NCBI RefSeq assembly: GCF_023701525.1
Contig: NZ_JAMQAW010000032.1
Coordinates: 1-64,000, forward strand
Direction of reading: 5' to 3'
From: Streptomyces albipurpureus
Lineage (GTDB): Bacteria > Actinomycetota > Actinomycetes > Streptomycetales > Streptomycetaceae
Length of the DNA stretch: 64,000 nucleotides
Shown here: piece by piece, positions 25,973 through 34,668 of the stretch
How positions within the stretch are numbered: position 1 is the stretch's first letter
Layout of the letters: every line of letters begins with the position of its first letter
Program-made: the position numbers and the translations under genes
Notes under the pieces: generated by a model
The model's input: the letters and a program-made list of their open reading frames with translations, nothing else
What the model was told of the DNA's origin: nothing
Database searches by the model: none

Positions 25973-26138
25973 CCGTGCGTGCCTTGGGGGCCGATGCCCC
26001 GGGCGCCGCGCGCATCAGCGACTGTCTTGATCTTCCGAACGTGGTCCGGCCCACTCCGGGCCACGTCCTCAGAACCACTCCACCCGGTGGCCATCAGTGA
26101 TGCCCGGGCCTGACTGCGGTAGCGCGTGGGGCGCGGGA

Positions 26139-26597
26139 TCAGCCGGTGAAGGGTGCCCCCGTCCCGCGGCGCCACTTCTCCTGGCTCACCACCGAGGTGA
26201 ACCGCCAGCCTTCACCCGTACGAAGCACTCCGAAGTGGTAGCGGCCGCCGCTGACGTAGTCGTCGCCGGCTTCCGTCCGCATCGGATTCACATAGTCGGC
26301 CTGCACTTCGGCTTCGTCGCCCGAGTAGCCCCCGAGATCCTGAAGCCTCAGCCGGCGGTTGACGATGAGGCGCTGCCGTACGGGAAAGACCCGCATTGCC
26401 TCCGCCAACCAGTCGGCGACTTCCGCCGCTGAGCCCTCGATACCACCAGAGCTGCGGTAGTCGGCCCGGCCGTCCCGGGTGAAGAGCCCTCGATAGGCGC
26501 TCCAGTCCGAGTCGTCCACAGCCACCGCGTAGAGAGTCACCAGCTCGTCGATAGCCAGTCGGTCCATTACCGTCGCGAGATCCACGCGCTGTGTCAT
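26139..26597 (-). CDS. SnoaL-like (NTF2-fold) protein
   Basis: 152 residues. The text is typical of SnoaL_4-type proteins: DRLAIDELVTLYAVAVDDSDWSAY, LFTRDGRADYRSSGG, RQRLIVNRRLRL and GGRYHFGVLRTGEGWRFTS. The fold is an alpha+beta cone used for small-ligand isomerases and dehydratases, but most family members are uncharacterized. The ATG at 26597 is preferred over 26684, whose extra residues do not look family-like. Same direction as the upstream rRNA methyltransferase gene, 97 bp away. Confidence 0.8.
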   Translation of the reverse strand: MTQRVDLATVMDRLAIDELVTLYAVAVDDSDWSAYRGLFTRDGRADYRSSGGIEGSAAEVADWLAEAMRVFPVRQRLIVNRRLRLQDLGGYSGDEAEVQADYVNPMRTEAGDDYVSGGRYHFGVLRTGEGWRFTSVVSQEKWRRGTGAPFTG

Positions 26598-26694
26598 CGG
26601 CTCAGTTTCGGGCAGGCCGGCCCCAAGTCCAAGAGCTGTGCGAGCAAGTCGCCGAACGACCTTCACATATCGGCCGCCTCGCACGGTCGCTGAG

Positions 26695-27861
26695 CTAGCG
26701 TTTCACCGCTCGCAGCACCACGAACTTGGGATCGCTCGCCATGACCTGGCAGTTCCCGAACAGCCTCTTCAGGCGTACGTGGTAGCCGAGATGCCGATTG
26801 CCGACCACCCATAGCTCGCCGCCGGGGCGCAGCACCCGGCGAGCCCCGCCGAACATATGACGGGCCGTGCTGTCCGTCGTGGCCCGGTGGGAATGGAACG
26901 GTGGATTGCTCAGTACGAGATCGGCGCTCTCGTTCGGCAGGTCCGACAGTGAGTCGCCCACCATGAACTCCGCCTTGGCGTCGGCCGGGGCGTTCTCCTC
27001 GAAGGTGGCCTCGGCCGAGGCCACCGCGGAGTACGACTCGTCGAGGAAGGCCACCGTCGCCTGCGGATTGGCCAATGCCACCGCGGTTCCCACCACACCG
27101 TTGCCGCAGCCGAGATCCACCACCCGCTCCGGTCCCTGGCGCTCGGGAAGGTGGCGAAGGAAGAACCGCGTACCGACGTCGAGCCGGTCGGCGCAGAAGA
27201 TGCCCGCGTGGTTGGTCACGGTCCGGCCCGACACCACGCCCACATCGGCTGGCAGCGCATAGCGCAGGGGCCAGGGGCTGGGGGACGGAGTAAGCGAAGG
27301 ATCAGGTGTGCAGAAGATCAGCCGTGCTTTCCGCACCGCCAGCGAGGTCTTGGTGGGGCCGATGATCCGCTCGAAGAGCCGCAGCGTGGAGGTGTGGATG
27401 TCGCTGACCATCCCCGCGCCGATGACGACGGTTCCGGAGTGCACGCCGGGCGCTAGCCGGTGCAACTGGTCCTCCAGCAGCGCCAGACTCTTGGGCACCC
27501 GTACCAGCAGGACATCGATGCGTTCGGGCGGAGTGTCACGGGCGGAGAGCAGGCGTACCGCGTCCGGGTCGATGCCGTTGCGCAGAAGATTGGCGAGCGT
27601 GGCCTGCTGGCCCAGGAAGGAGTCGCTGATCTGCACGGGGCCCGCTGGCGTGATCCGCCCGGCCAGGGAGACCGTCAGAGCACCCCAGCGGTCGCCGACC
27701 ACCACCACGGAGCCGGACAGCTCCTCGGGTGTTTCGTCGCTCTCCTGGAGATGCCGCAGCAGATACTCATCGGCGGCGTCCCAGGCGCGCAGTGGGTCGC
27801 GGGGGTCCGCGGGGAAGCGGGCGAGGGAAACATCGCCCCAAGGCGTGATCAGACGGTTCAT
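26695..27861 (-). CDS. rlmG: RlmG/RsmC-type rRNA guanine-N2 methyltransferase
   Basis: 388 residues in two halves. The N-terminal half is a degenerate methyltransferase-like domain (VVVVGDRWGALTVSLAG; DVLLVRVPKSLALLEDQL). The C-terminal half is catalytic: VVDLGCGNGVVGTAVAL binds SAM, FLDESYSAVASA is motif II and LVLSNPPFHSH is the NPPF motif of base N-methyltransferases. This two-domain architecture fits E. coli RlmG (23S rRNA G1835) and RsmC (16S G1207); overall length favours RlmG, but the exact nucleotide is uncertain. Confidence 0.8.
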   Translation of the reverse strand: MNRLITPWGDVSLARFPADPRDPLRAWDAADEYLLRHLQESDETPEELSGSVVVVGDRWGALTVSLAGRITPAGPVQISDSFLGQQATLANLLRNGIDPDAVRLLSARDTPPERIDVLLVRVPKSLALLEDQLHRLAPGVHSGTVVIGAGMVSDIHTSTLRLFERIIGPTKTSLAVRKARLIFCTPDPSLTPSPSPWPLRYALPADVGVVSGRTVTNHAGIFCADRLDVGTRFFLRHLPERQGPERVVDLGCGNGVVGTAVALANPQATVAFLDESYSAVASAEATFEENAPADAKAEFMVGDSLSDLPNESADLVLSNPPFHSHRATTDSTARHMFGGARRVLRPGGELWVVGNRHLGYHVRLKRLFGNCQVMASDPKFVVLRAVKR

Positions 27862-28056
27862 CGTGCAGCCAGGCTAGCCGAGCCTGGCACCCGCCCGGCA
27901 CGCAGCGGCCGTCAGCCCCAACGAGGAGCCGGGGTCCGGGGGAGCGCGCGGGCCTGATGAAGCCCGGTCCACGAGGAGCCCAACGCTGGGTCGGGCTCCT
28001 CACTCACCGTGCCGTGGTACGGGGTCGCCACGGGCATCGTGCGGGGTGGGGACGGC

Positions 28057-28230
28057 TCAGGCCGCGTGTTCGACGCGCTCCAGTGCTGCCGCTGCCCACT
28101 TCAGTACCAGTGCCTCATATTCCGGACGCCGGGCGTCGGGCAGTTGCCCATCGGCCCACAGCTCGCGAATACGAGCATTGAGTTCGGCGGCGGACAAAGC
28201 AGTCTCTGGCTCGCGTGGAAGGGGGGACAT
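28057..28230 (-). CDS. Small conserved-looking protein, 57 aa
   Basis: The frame runs from ATG 28230 to TGA 28057 and reads MSPLPREPETALSAAELN, ARIRELWADGQLPDARRPEY, then EALVLKWAAAALERVEHAA. It is amphipathic and helical with strongly coding-like composition and no membrane segment. It is located between uppP and rlmG on the same strand as both. Short streptomycete proteins of this kind are common; function unknown. The ribosome site is weak. Confidence 0.55.
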   Translation of the reverse strand: MSPLPREPETALSAAELNARIRELWADGQLPDARRPEYEALVLKWAAAALERVEHAA

Positions 28231-28282
28231 GGGAACAGATTAAGGCCTCCGCGGTGGAAGGTCTCCCACGCTGCGGCCGCTT

Positions 28283-29170
28283 TTAGCCGCCCGACTCGCC
28301 CGCATGTGGGCTCAAGACACCCGTCCCCACCAGGATGAACAGGCAAATTCCCAGGATCAGGCGGTAGATCACGAACGGCATGAAGCTTTTTGTAGTGATG
28401 AACCTCATGAACCATGCGATCACCGCATAGCCGACGACGAAGGCAATGACTGTCGCAAAAATGGTGGGACCCCAGGAGACATGGCCTTCGCCCGCGTCTT
28501 TGAGTTCATACGCACCCGAGGCCAGCACCGCCGGAATGGCGAGGAGGAATGAGTACCGGGCCGCGGCTTCCCGGGTGTATCCCATCAGCAACCCGCCGCT
28601 GATCGTGGCGCCTGACCGGGAGACCCCGGGGATCAGGGCCATGGCCTGGCAGCAGCCGTAGATCAGGCCGTCCCTGACGTTGAGCTCCTTCAGGGTTTTC
28701 CGCTGCTTGACGGCTCGATGCCGGCCACCCCCGTCATCGTGGGGAGTCTCATCGCGGGCGGCGATGCGATCCGCGATCCCGAGCACGATGCCCATGACGA
28801 TCAGAGTGGTCGCGATGAGGCGCAGGTCACGGAACGGGCCCTCGATCTGGTCCTTGAGGGTGATTCCGAGCACACCGATCGGAATTGATCCGATGATCAC
28901 CAGCCAGCCCATTTGAGCATCGTGGTCCGTACGCATTTCCTTGTCCGTCAGTGAGCGGAACCAGGCCGTGACGATTCTGGCGATGTCCTCGCGGAAATAG
29001 ATCAGGACGGCCGTTTCGGTACCAATCTGGGTGATCGCGGTGAACGCGGCGCCCGGGTCCTGCCAACCGGCGAATGCGGCGGTCAACCGCAAATGCGCGC
29101 TGGAGGAGATGGGTAGGAATTCGGTCAGCCCCTGAACAAGTCCAAGGATGAAGGATTCAAACCACGACAT
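28283..29170 (-). CDS. uppP: Undecaprenyl-diphosphatase (bacitracin-resistance type)
   Basis: 295 residues, polytopic membrane protein. The conserved signatures are FILGLVQGLTEFLPISSSAHLRL (the E-rich/PGxSRSG-family first motif) and ALIPGVSRSGATISGGL (the PGxSRSGAT motif). YFREDIARIV and IVLGIADRIA are also typical. It dephosphorylates undecaprenyl diphosphate at the membrane to recycle the lipid carrier for peptidoglycan synthesis. ATG 29170 gives the family-like N-terminus MSWFES; a GTG at 29185 is an alternative start. Confidence 0.95.
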   Translation of the reverse strand: MSWFESFILGLVQGLTEFLPISSSAHLRLTAAFAGWQDPGAAFTAITQIGTETAVLIYFREDIARIVTAWFRSLTDKEMRTDHDAQMGWLVIIGSIPIGVLGITLKDQIEGPFRDLRLIATTLIVMGIVLGIADRIAARDETPHDDGGGRHRAVKQRKTLKELNVRDGLIYGCCQAMALIPGVSRSGATISGGLLMGYTREAAARYSFLLAIPAVLASGAYELKDAGEGHVSWGPTIFATVIAFVVGYAVIAWFMRFITTKSFMPFVIYRLILGICLFILVGTGVLSPHAGESGG

Positions 29171-29380
29171 GGAAAACTGAGCCACCCAAGAGAATGATCC
29201 CGATCATGTGCCGGACGTGGGAAGACTAGCGTTCCAAGGTGAACGATCAGTGACGTGAACAGGAGCGTTTGATGGGATCTCCTGTTTGGGTCGCCATCGG
29301 ACCGAGTGAGATCAGCCAGCGATCCTCAGCACGGCTTGTGCCCCTGGGGCGGTCCGGTGACCCGGTGCTCCCCGTGTCTG

Positions 29381-30085
29381 TCACCCGTGCCGCAGGCTGT
29401 GGCGTTTGCGCCAGGCGACCGCGCCCGCGACCAGCCCGGTCACCACGATGAAGCCCATCGCGACCAGGAACGCCGGAGAGGTCGGCGACCCCGCCCGACT
29501 GCCCGCGACCACATAGGCGGCCGTGTTGGGGATTGAGCCCAGAGCGGTGGCCAGCAGGAAGGGCGTGTAACCCATACGGGAAATGGCCGCGCAGTAATTG
29601 GCGGCGGCGAACGGGATACCGGGGAAGAGCCGTATCGCCAGCATCGATCGGAATCCGTGTCTGCTGAGCTGGGAGTCCGCCGTCCGCATCACTCGACCCC
29701 GAAGGAGCGGGCGGAGCGCCTCCTGGCCGAGGAGCCGCCCCAACGCGAAGGCGATGCCCGCACCGAGGACCGTCCCCGCGAGCGCCGAAACCAATCCGGC
29801 CTGTGATCCGAAGAGTGCGCCCGCCGCCAGATTGAGCAGCGGACGCGGCACGAAGGCCGCCGTGCACGCACCGTAGGCAAGCGCGTACAGCACCACGGCC
29901 GCCGCCCCGCCCAGCTGCGCGGGCCACCCGTCCGAGAGCAGTCTCTGCGGCTCGTACAGCAGCACCAGCGCCCCGGCCGAAGCCAACATGAGCACCAGAA
30001 GGGACAGCCGTGACCAAGGCGAGAAGAGCACTCGCGCACAGCGGATTGCGAGACCTGAGGAAGGCGCGGGGACGGGCTCGAACAT
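29381..30085 (-). CDS. TVP38/TMEM64 (DedA-like VTT domain) membrane protein
   Basis: 234 residues with about five or six hydrophobic segments. The VTT-domain core is visible: AAFVPRPLLNLAAGALFGSQAG, GTVLGAGIAFALGRLLG, and IRLFPGIPFAAANYCAAISRMG, with the FPG-[IV]P motif. Proteins of this fold are linked to phospholipid scrambling and membrane homeostasis; the actual substrate here is unknown. It is divergent from the AlkD-like gene, 49 bp apart. Confidence 0.85.
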   Translation of the reverse strand: MFEPVPAPSSGLAIRCARVLFSPWSRLSLLVLMLASAGALVLLYEPQRLLSDGWPAQLGGAAAVVLYALAYGACTAAFVPRPLLNLAAGALFGSQAGLVSALAGTVLGAGIAFALGRLLGQEALRPLLRGRVMRTADSQLSRHGFRSMLAIRLFPGIPFAAANYCAAISRMGYTPFLLATALGSIPNTAAYVVAGSRAGSPTSPAFLVAMGFIVVTGLVAGAVAWRKRHSLRHG

Positions 30086-30134
30086 CCGGGGAGACTAACC
30101 GACATCGGGATATGATCGCCGTAATGTGTGCCTC

Positions 30135-30848
30135 ATGACGCGTGGCCAACAGACCCCAGCCGTACTCCACAGCACACTGGCCGACACGGTCCTGGAGCGG
30201 CTGACCACGGTCTTCCCGACCGGGGCCGAACCCGTTCGGGCAGTCGAAGCCGCCGCCTATATGAAGGGGATCGCCCCCTTCCTCGGCATCCGCACGCCCG
30301 ATCGCCGAGCCCTGTCCCGTACGGTGCTTGAGGGGCTGCCCCGGCCGGAGGAGAAGGACTGCACGGCCATCGCGGTGCGTTGTTGGCAACTGCCCGAGCG
30401 GGAGTACCACTACTTCGCCGCCGACTACCTTCGGCGCTATGCGGGTCGCTGCTCAGCTGACTTCCTCGCCACCGCACGCTGGCTGGTGAGCACCCACTCC
30501 TGGTGGGACACCGTCGACGCGCTCGCAGCGCACACCGTTGGGCCCCTGGTGGCCGCGCATCCCGCGCTGACCCGCGACATGGACCGATGGATCGAGGACG
30601 ACGACCTCTGGGTGGCGCGCACCGCCCTGCTGCATCAACTGCGGTACAAGCAGGCCACCGACAGCGAACGGCTCTTCCGCTACTGCCTGCGGCGCGCCGA
30701 CCACCCTGACTTCTTCATCCGCAAGGCAATCGGTTGGAGCCTACGGGAGTACGCCAAGACCGATCCGACGGCGGTCAGCGCCTTTGTCGCATCGGCCCGG
30801 GACCGACTCTCCCCGCTCTCGGCGCGCGAGGCGCTGAAGAACCTCTGA
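30135..30848 (+). CDS. DNA alkylation repair protein, AlkD-like HEAT-repeat glycosylase
   Basis: 237 residues from ATG 30135 (GTG 30126 also possible). The helical repeats YMKGIAPFLGIRTPDRRALSR and YHYFAADYLRRYAG, VSTHSWWDTVDALAAHTVGPLV, and DHPDFFIRKAIGWSLREYAKTDP match AlkD family proteins. The STHSWWDTVD segment carries the Trp and Asp residues that form the DNA-lesion site, and WSLREYAK the later Trp and Arg. It excises N3- or N7-alkylated bases without base flipping. Single gene. Confidence 0.88.
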   Translation: MTRGQQTPAVLHSTLADTVLERLTTVFPTGAEPVRAVEAAAYMKGIAPFLGIRTPDRRALSRTVLEGLPRPEEKDCTAIAVRCWQLPEREYHYFAADYLRRYAGRCSADFLATARWLVSTHSWWDTVDALAAHTVGPLVAAHPALTRDMDRWIEDDDLWVARTALLHQLRYKQATDSERLFRYCLRRADHPDFFIRKAIGWSLREYAKTDPTAVSAFVASARDRLSPLSAREALKNL

Positions 30849-30938
30849 CCGCCACACCCGGGGTGGTGTGCCAGCGCCGAACTCCCCCAGCGGGAAAACC
30901 ATTCGACGTGCTCGGCCGCCCTCGGCAATGATCGCTGC

Positions 30939-31091
30939 ATGTTCCGGTACGCCTTCCTCGCCGCGCAGTCCGCTCCGGCGGACGCGAAGCCGAAGGCTGC
31001 CGACTTCCTCCCGGTGGTCGAAGCCACCGCCGCTGCCGCAGCAGCTGATGCCACGGCCCTCTGCGCCCCGCTCGACGGCGCACGACGCTGA
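30939..31091 (+). CDS. Possible 50-aa peptide upstream of the EF-Tu gene
   Basis: A frame from ATG 30939 to TGA 31091 reads MFRYAFLAAQSAPADAKPKA, then ADFLPVVEATAAAAAADATA and LCAPLDGARR. Alanine-rich with high third-position G/C. There is no good ribosome site and no family. It ends 100 bp before the EF-Tu start. It may be noncoding leader sequence. Confidence 0.25.
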   Translation: MFRYAFLAAQSAPADAKPKAADFLPVVEATAAAAAADATALCAPLDGARR

Positions 31092-31191
31092 CCCTTCCCG
31101 GATCGTCCGGCGGACCCCGCAGGGGGAGGGTCGGCAGGCCGATGGGGTCCACTTCACACCACCGCACTGTGCATCCGAGGAAGAACCAGCC

Positions 31192-32370
31192 ATGTCCAAG
31201 ACGGCGTACGTACGCACCAAGCCGCATCTCAACATCGGCACGATGGGCCATGTCGACCACGGCAAGACCACCCTGACCGCCGCCATCACCAAGGTCCTCA
31301 GCGACCGCGGAACCGGCACCTTCGTGCCCTTCGACCGCATCGACAAGGCGCCCGAGGAGGCGCAGCGCGGGATCACCATCAACATCGCGCACGTGGAGTA
31401 CGAGACCGACACCCGGCACTACGCCCATGTCGACATGCCAGGACACGCGGACTACGTCAAGAACATGGTCACCGGGGCCGCTCAGTTGGACGGCGCGATT
31501 CTGGTGGTCTCCGCCCTCGACGGAGTGATGCCCCAGACGGCCGAACACGTCCTGCTCGCCCGTCAGGTGGGTGTGGACCATGTGGTCGTCGCGATCAACA
31601 AGGCCGACGCGGGCGACGATGAGCTGACCGACCTGGTCGAGTTGGAGGTCCGCGAGTTGCTCACCGCGCATGGGTACGGCGGTGACGCGGCTCCGGTCGT
31701 CCGGGTCTCCGGGCTCAGGGCCCTGGAAGGCGACCCCCGCTGGACCGCCGCCATCGAGGCGCTGCTCGACGCCGTCGACACCTATGTGCCGACGCCGGTC
31801 CGCTATACCGACGCGCCGTTCCTGCTGTCGGTGGAGAACGTGCTCACCATCACCGGGCGCGGGACCGTCGTCACCGGGGCCATCGAGCGCGGCACGATCC
31901 GGGTCCAGGACCGGGTCGAGCTCCTGGGCGCGGACTCGGGGCCGCGGACCACCGTGGTCACCGGTCTGGAGACCTTCGGCAAGCCGATGGAGTACGCGGA
32001 GGCCGGCGACAGCGTGGCGCTACTGCTCCGCGGGCTCCCGCGGGACGGGGTCCGGCGCGGACATGTGGTCGCCGCACCGGGCAGCGTGGTGCCAAGGACC
32101 CGCTTCACCGCGCAGGTGTATGTCCTCTCCAGCCGTGAAGGAGGACGTACCACCCCGGTCTCCACCGGGTACCGGCCGCAGTTCTACATCCGTACCGCGG
32201 ATGTCGTGGGGGACGTTGACCTGGGTGAGCAGGCGGTTGCGCGGCCCGGCGACCAGGTCGCGGTGACGGTCGAGCTCGGCCGCGCCGTTCCCCTGGAGCC
32301 AGGGCTCGGCTTCGCGATCCGTGAAGGCGGACGCACGGTCGGCGCCGGCACCATCACCGAGGTGCTCTGA
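31192..32370 (+). CDS. tuf3: Divergent elongation factor Tu paralogue (tuf3-like)
   Basis: 392 residues, slightly shorter than the usual about 397. GTP-binding motifs: GHVDHGKTT, DMPGHADYVKNM (housekeeping EF-Tu has DCPGH), and NKAD (usually NKCD). Domain II/III text is recognizably EF-Tu: GRGTVVTGAIERG, VLLRGLPRDG-type LLLRGLP, STGYRPQFYIRT and FAIREGGRTVGAGTI. Other changes are DGVMPQTAEH for DGPMPQTREH and APEEAQRGITI. It has no adjacent str operon, so it is not the main tuf. Streptomycetes are known to carry such divergent tuf3 genes, some expressed under stress or stringent conditions. Confidence 0.93.
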   Translation: MSKTAYVRTKPHLNIGTMGHVDHGKTTLTAAITKVLSDRGTGTFVPFDRIDKAPEEAQRGITINIAHVEYETDTRHYAHVDMPGHADYVKNMVTGAAQLDGAILVVSALDGVMPQTAEHVLLARQVGVDHVVVAINKADAGDDELTDLVELEVRELLTAHGYGGDAAPVVRVSGLRALEGDPRWTAAIEALLDAVDTYVPTPVRYTDAPFLLSVENVLTITGRGTVVTGAIERGTIRVQDRVELLGADSGPRTTVVTGLETFGKPMEYAEAGDSVALLLRGLPRDGVRRGHVVAAPGSVVPRTRFTAQVYVLSSREGGRTTPVSTGYRPQFYIRTADVVGDVDLGEQAVARPGDQVAVTVELGRAVPLEPGLGFAIREGGRTVGAGTITEVL

Positions 32371-32485
32371 GCGAGCTGCGCAAAACCCCTGGGCGGGCCA
32401 CGAGAACGCCCGGCCTGGGGGCCCGCATGCCGGTGTGCCCGTCCCCGCGGGCGGCGGGCACACCGGCACGACGCACAATGGAGCG

Positions 32486-33331
32486 GTGGACGAATCCGTA
32501 CCCGTGACCCGAACTGTGGACCACGGCACCGCCAAACTGATGCCCGACATCGACCGGGCCCGTGCCTGGCTGCTGACCGTCGACGGCGCCCCCCAGTCAT
32601 ACGTCGACCTGGACGAGCCGGCCCACCTGGAGTTCGAGTACACCCGGCGCTTCGCCCATCTCATCGACAGCATCGCCCCCGAGCGCACCCCGATCGAGGT
32701 GCTGCACCTCGGCGGGGGCGCGCTGACCCTGCCCAGGTACACAGCCGCCACCCGGCCCGGTTCCCGCCAGCAGGTCGTCGAATGGGACCGTGGACTGCTC
32801 GCCCTGGTGCGGGAGTGTCTGCCCCTACCCGCTGACGCGGGCATCGAGGTACATGCCGCCGATGCCCGGGAGTGGATCGCGGCGGCTCCCACCCACAGCA
32901 CGGACCTGATCATCGCCGATGTCTTCGGCGGCTCCCGGGTTCCCGGTCACCTCACATCGGTGGAGTACGCGCGGGCTGTCTCCCGTGTGCTGCGGCCCGG
33001 TGGCGTCTACGCGGCCAATCTCGCCGACAGCGCGCCCTTCGCCTTCCTCGGCCGCCAGCTCGCCACCTTCGGCACCGTCTTCGACCAACTCGCGGTGATC
33101 GCCGAACCCGCGGTGCTGCGTGGACGCCGTTTCGGCAATGTCCTCCTCCTCGCCTCCGAGGCTCCGCTGGACATCGCCGCCCTCGCCCGCCGCACTGCTG
33201 CCGACCCCTTTCCCGCCCGTGTCGAGCACGGCAGCGGGCTGGCACGGCTCATCGGGGCCGCGGAGCCCGTCCGGGATCACGATGCCCAGCCATCACCCCA
33301 GCCGCCCGACGGGGCCTTCGGTATCGGTTGA
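32486..33331 (+). CDS. Spermidine-synthase-like methyltransferase-fold protein
   Basis: 281 residues from GTG 32486 (start uncertain; GTG 32504 or ATG 32540 are alternatives). The spermidine-synthase fold is indicated by QSYVDLDEPAHLEFEYTRRF, IEVLHLGGGALTLPRYTAA (nucleotide-type motif I), VVEWDRGLLALV and DLIIADVFGGSRVPGHL. The tetrapeptide motifs that bind polyamine in true SpeE are not obvious, so the activity may differ. The 3' end overlaps the convergent MFS gene by 39 bp. Confidence 0.8.
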   Translation: MDESVPVTRTVDHGTAKLMPDIDRARAWLLTVDGAPQSYVDLDEPAHLEFEYTRRFAHLIDSIAPERTPIEVLHLGGGALTLPRYTAATRPGSRQQVVEWDRGLLALVRECLPLPADAGIEVHAADAREWIAAAPTHSTDLIIADVFGGSRVPGHLTSVEYARAVSRVLRPGGVYAANLADSAPFAFLGRQLATFGTVFDQLAVIAEPAVLRGRRFGNVLLLASEAPLDIAALARRTAADPFPARVEHGSGLARLIGAAEPVRDHDAQPSPQPPDGAFGIG

Positions 33332-34621
33332 CTCCCTGATCGGCTCAGCCCCGGCGACATCCCTGGAACGTATGGTCAGATTTCGCACATCGGGCACCAG
33401 CAACACCAGAGCCGTCACCAGTACCACCAACACGGAGCACCCCCACAGGGCGTTGCTCCGCCCGAAGACGCTCTCCGCGGGGCCTGCCAGTGCGGTCGCC
33501 AGTGGCACCATCGCCACCGAACCGAACCAGTCGTACGAAGAGACCCGCGAGAACTTGTCCTCCGGGATCTCCTGATGGAGCGCCATCATCCAGGCGACAC
33601 CGAACACCTCGATGGCGATGCCGCTCACGAACATCACCGCCATCAACCCCTCGACCTCCAGGGGCACGGCGAGCGCGGCGGAGGGCGCCGCGAGGGGGAA
33701 GACGCACAACGATCCGGCGAGCAGTATCCGTCGCGGCTTCCACCGCATCATCAACACCGCACCGAAGATCGTCCCCACCCCGAACGCGGCGAGCGCCAGG
33801 CCCCAGGGCGCTGCTCCGCCCAGTTCATCCCGGGCGACCAAGGGGCCGTACACCCCCTCCGCGGCCGCGACCACCGCCACGACCACCGAGAACTGCGCCA
33901 CGATGGCCCAGAGCCACGGTCTGGTGCGGACCTCCTGCCAGCCCTCCCGCATATCGGCCAGCAACCCGCCGCCGGGTTCGCGTGGACGTATGTGGCTGAC
34001 GTCGAGAAAGGCACGGAGGGCACCCGCCAGCGCGAAGGCCGCCGCGTCGACGGCGAGCACCCAGCCGGGGCCGATGGCGGCGATCATGGCGCCGCCGATG
34101 GCGGCACCCCCGATGGCCGCGCCGTGCATGGCCATCCGGAAGAAGGCGAAGGCCCTGCTCGCCTGCGATCCGCTGACGCTGGACAGCAGCATGCCCTCGG
34201 CCGCCGGATTGAAGAAGGCGTGGCCGGTCCCGCCGAGCGCGGACAGCACCATCATCTGCCACAGCTGGGCTTCGCCCCCGAGTACCAACAGGGCGAAGGC
34301 CGCCTGCGATACGCAGTTGAGCGCGTTGGCCGCGACCATCACCCGGTGCCGGGGCAGTCGGTCCGCGATCGCGCCGCCGACCAAGAGGAAGAGTACGAGG
34401 GCGATGGTGCGGGCCGCCGCGACCAGGCCCACCTCTCCCGCGTCACCGCCGGTCTCCATCACGGCGAACGCCGCCGCGATCATTGCTCCGTGGCTGCCCA
34501 GGTTGGCAATGACCGCGGCGACGGTCAGCAGGGTGTAGTTGCGTCCGGCCCATGCGGGTCTGCGGACACGGCGGGTGTGGGGGGAGGCAGAGGTCACCTG
34601 TGGACTATCCCGGTTGCCCAT
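33293..34621 (-). CDS. MFS exporter
   Basis: 442 residues with about 10-12 hydrophobic segments. MFS hallmarks are GGAIADRLPRHRVMVAANAL (the G-x-x-x-D-R-x-x-R/K motif A between TM2 and TM3) and FGVGTIFGAVLMMRWKPRRIL in the second half. The set resembles drug/macrolide efflux proteins (MdfA/MFS_3 type). The ATG at 34621 is followed by a short cytoplasmic tail; the much longer open frame upstream is antisense to the neighbouring gene and not used. Substrate unknown. Confidence 0.88.
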   Translation of the reverse strand: MGNRDSPQVTSASPHTRRVRRPAWAGRNYTLLTVAAVIANLGSHGAMIAAAFAVMETGGDAGEVGLVAAARTIALVLFLLVGGAIADRLPRHRVMVAANALNCVSQAAFALLVLGGEAQLWQMMVLSALGGTGHAFFNPAAEGMLLSSVSGSQASRAFAFFRMAMHGAAIGGAAIGGAMIAAIGPGWVLAVDAAAFALAGALRAFLDVSHIRPREPGGGLLADMREGWQEVRTRPWLWAIVAQFSVVVAVVAAAEGVYGPLVARDELGGAAPWGLALAAFGVGTIFGAVLMMRWKPRRILLAGSLCVFPLAAPSAALAVPLEVEGLMAVMFVSGIAIEVFGVAWMMALHQEIPEDKFSRVSSYDWFGSVAMVPLATALAGPAESVFGRSNALWGCSVLVVLVTALVLLVPDVRNLTIRSRDVAGAEPIRESTDTEGPVGRLG

Positions 34622-34668
34622 CGCACTGCCAAACGAAATAAAATGGACAGGAGTCCCAAACTCGCCGG

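Noticed and set aside
31192..32370. EF-Tu as a clear self-resistance gene for an elfamycin
   Set aside because: The residues I could align with the known kirromycin-resistance positions appear unchanged and no elfamycin polyketide genes are in the window.
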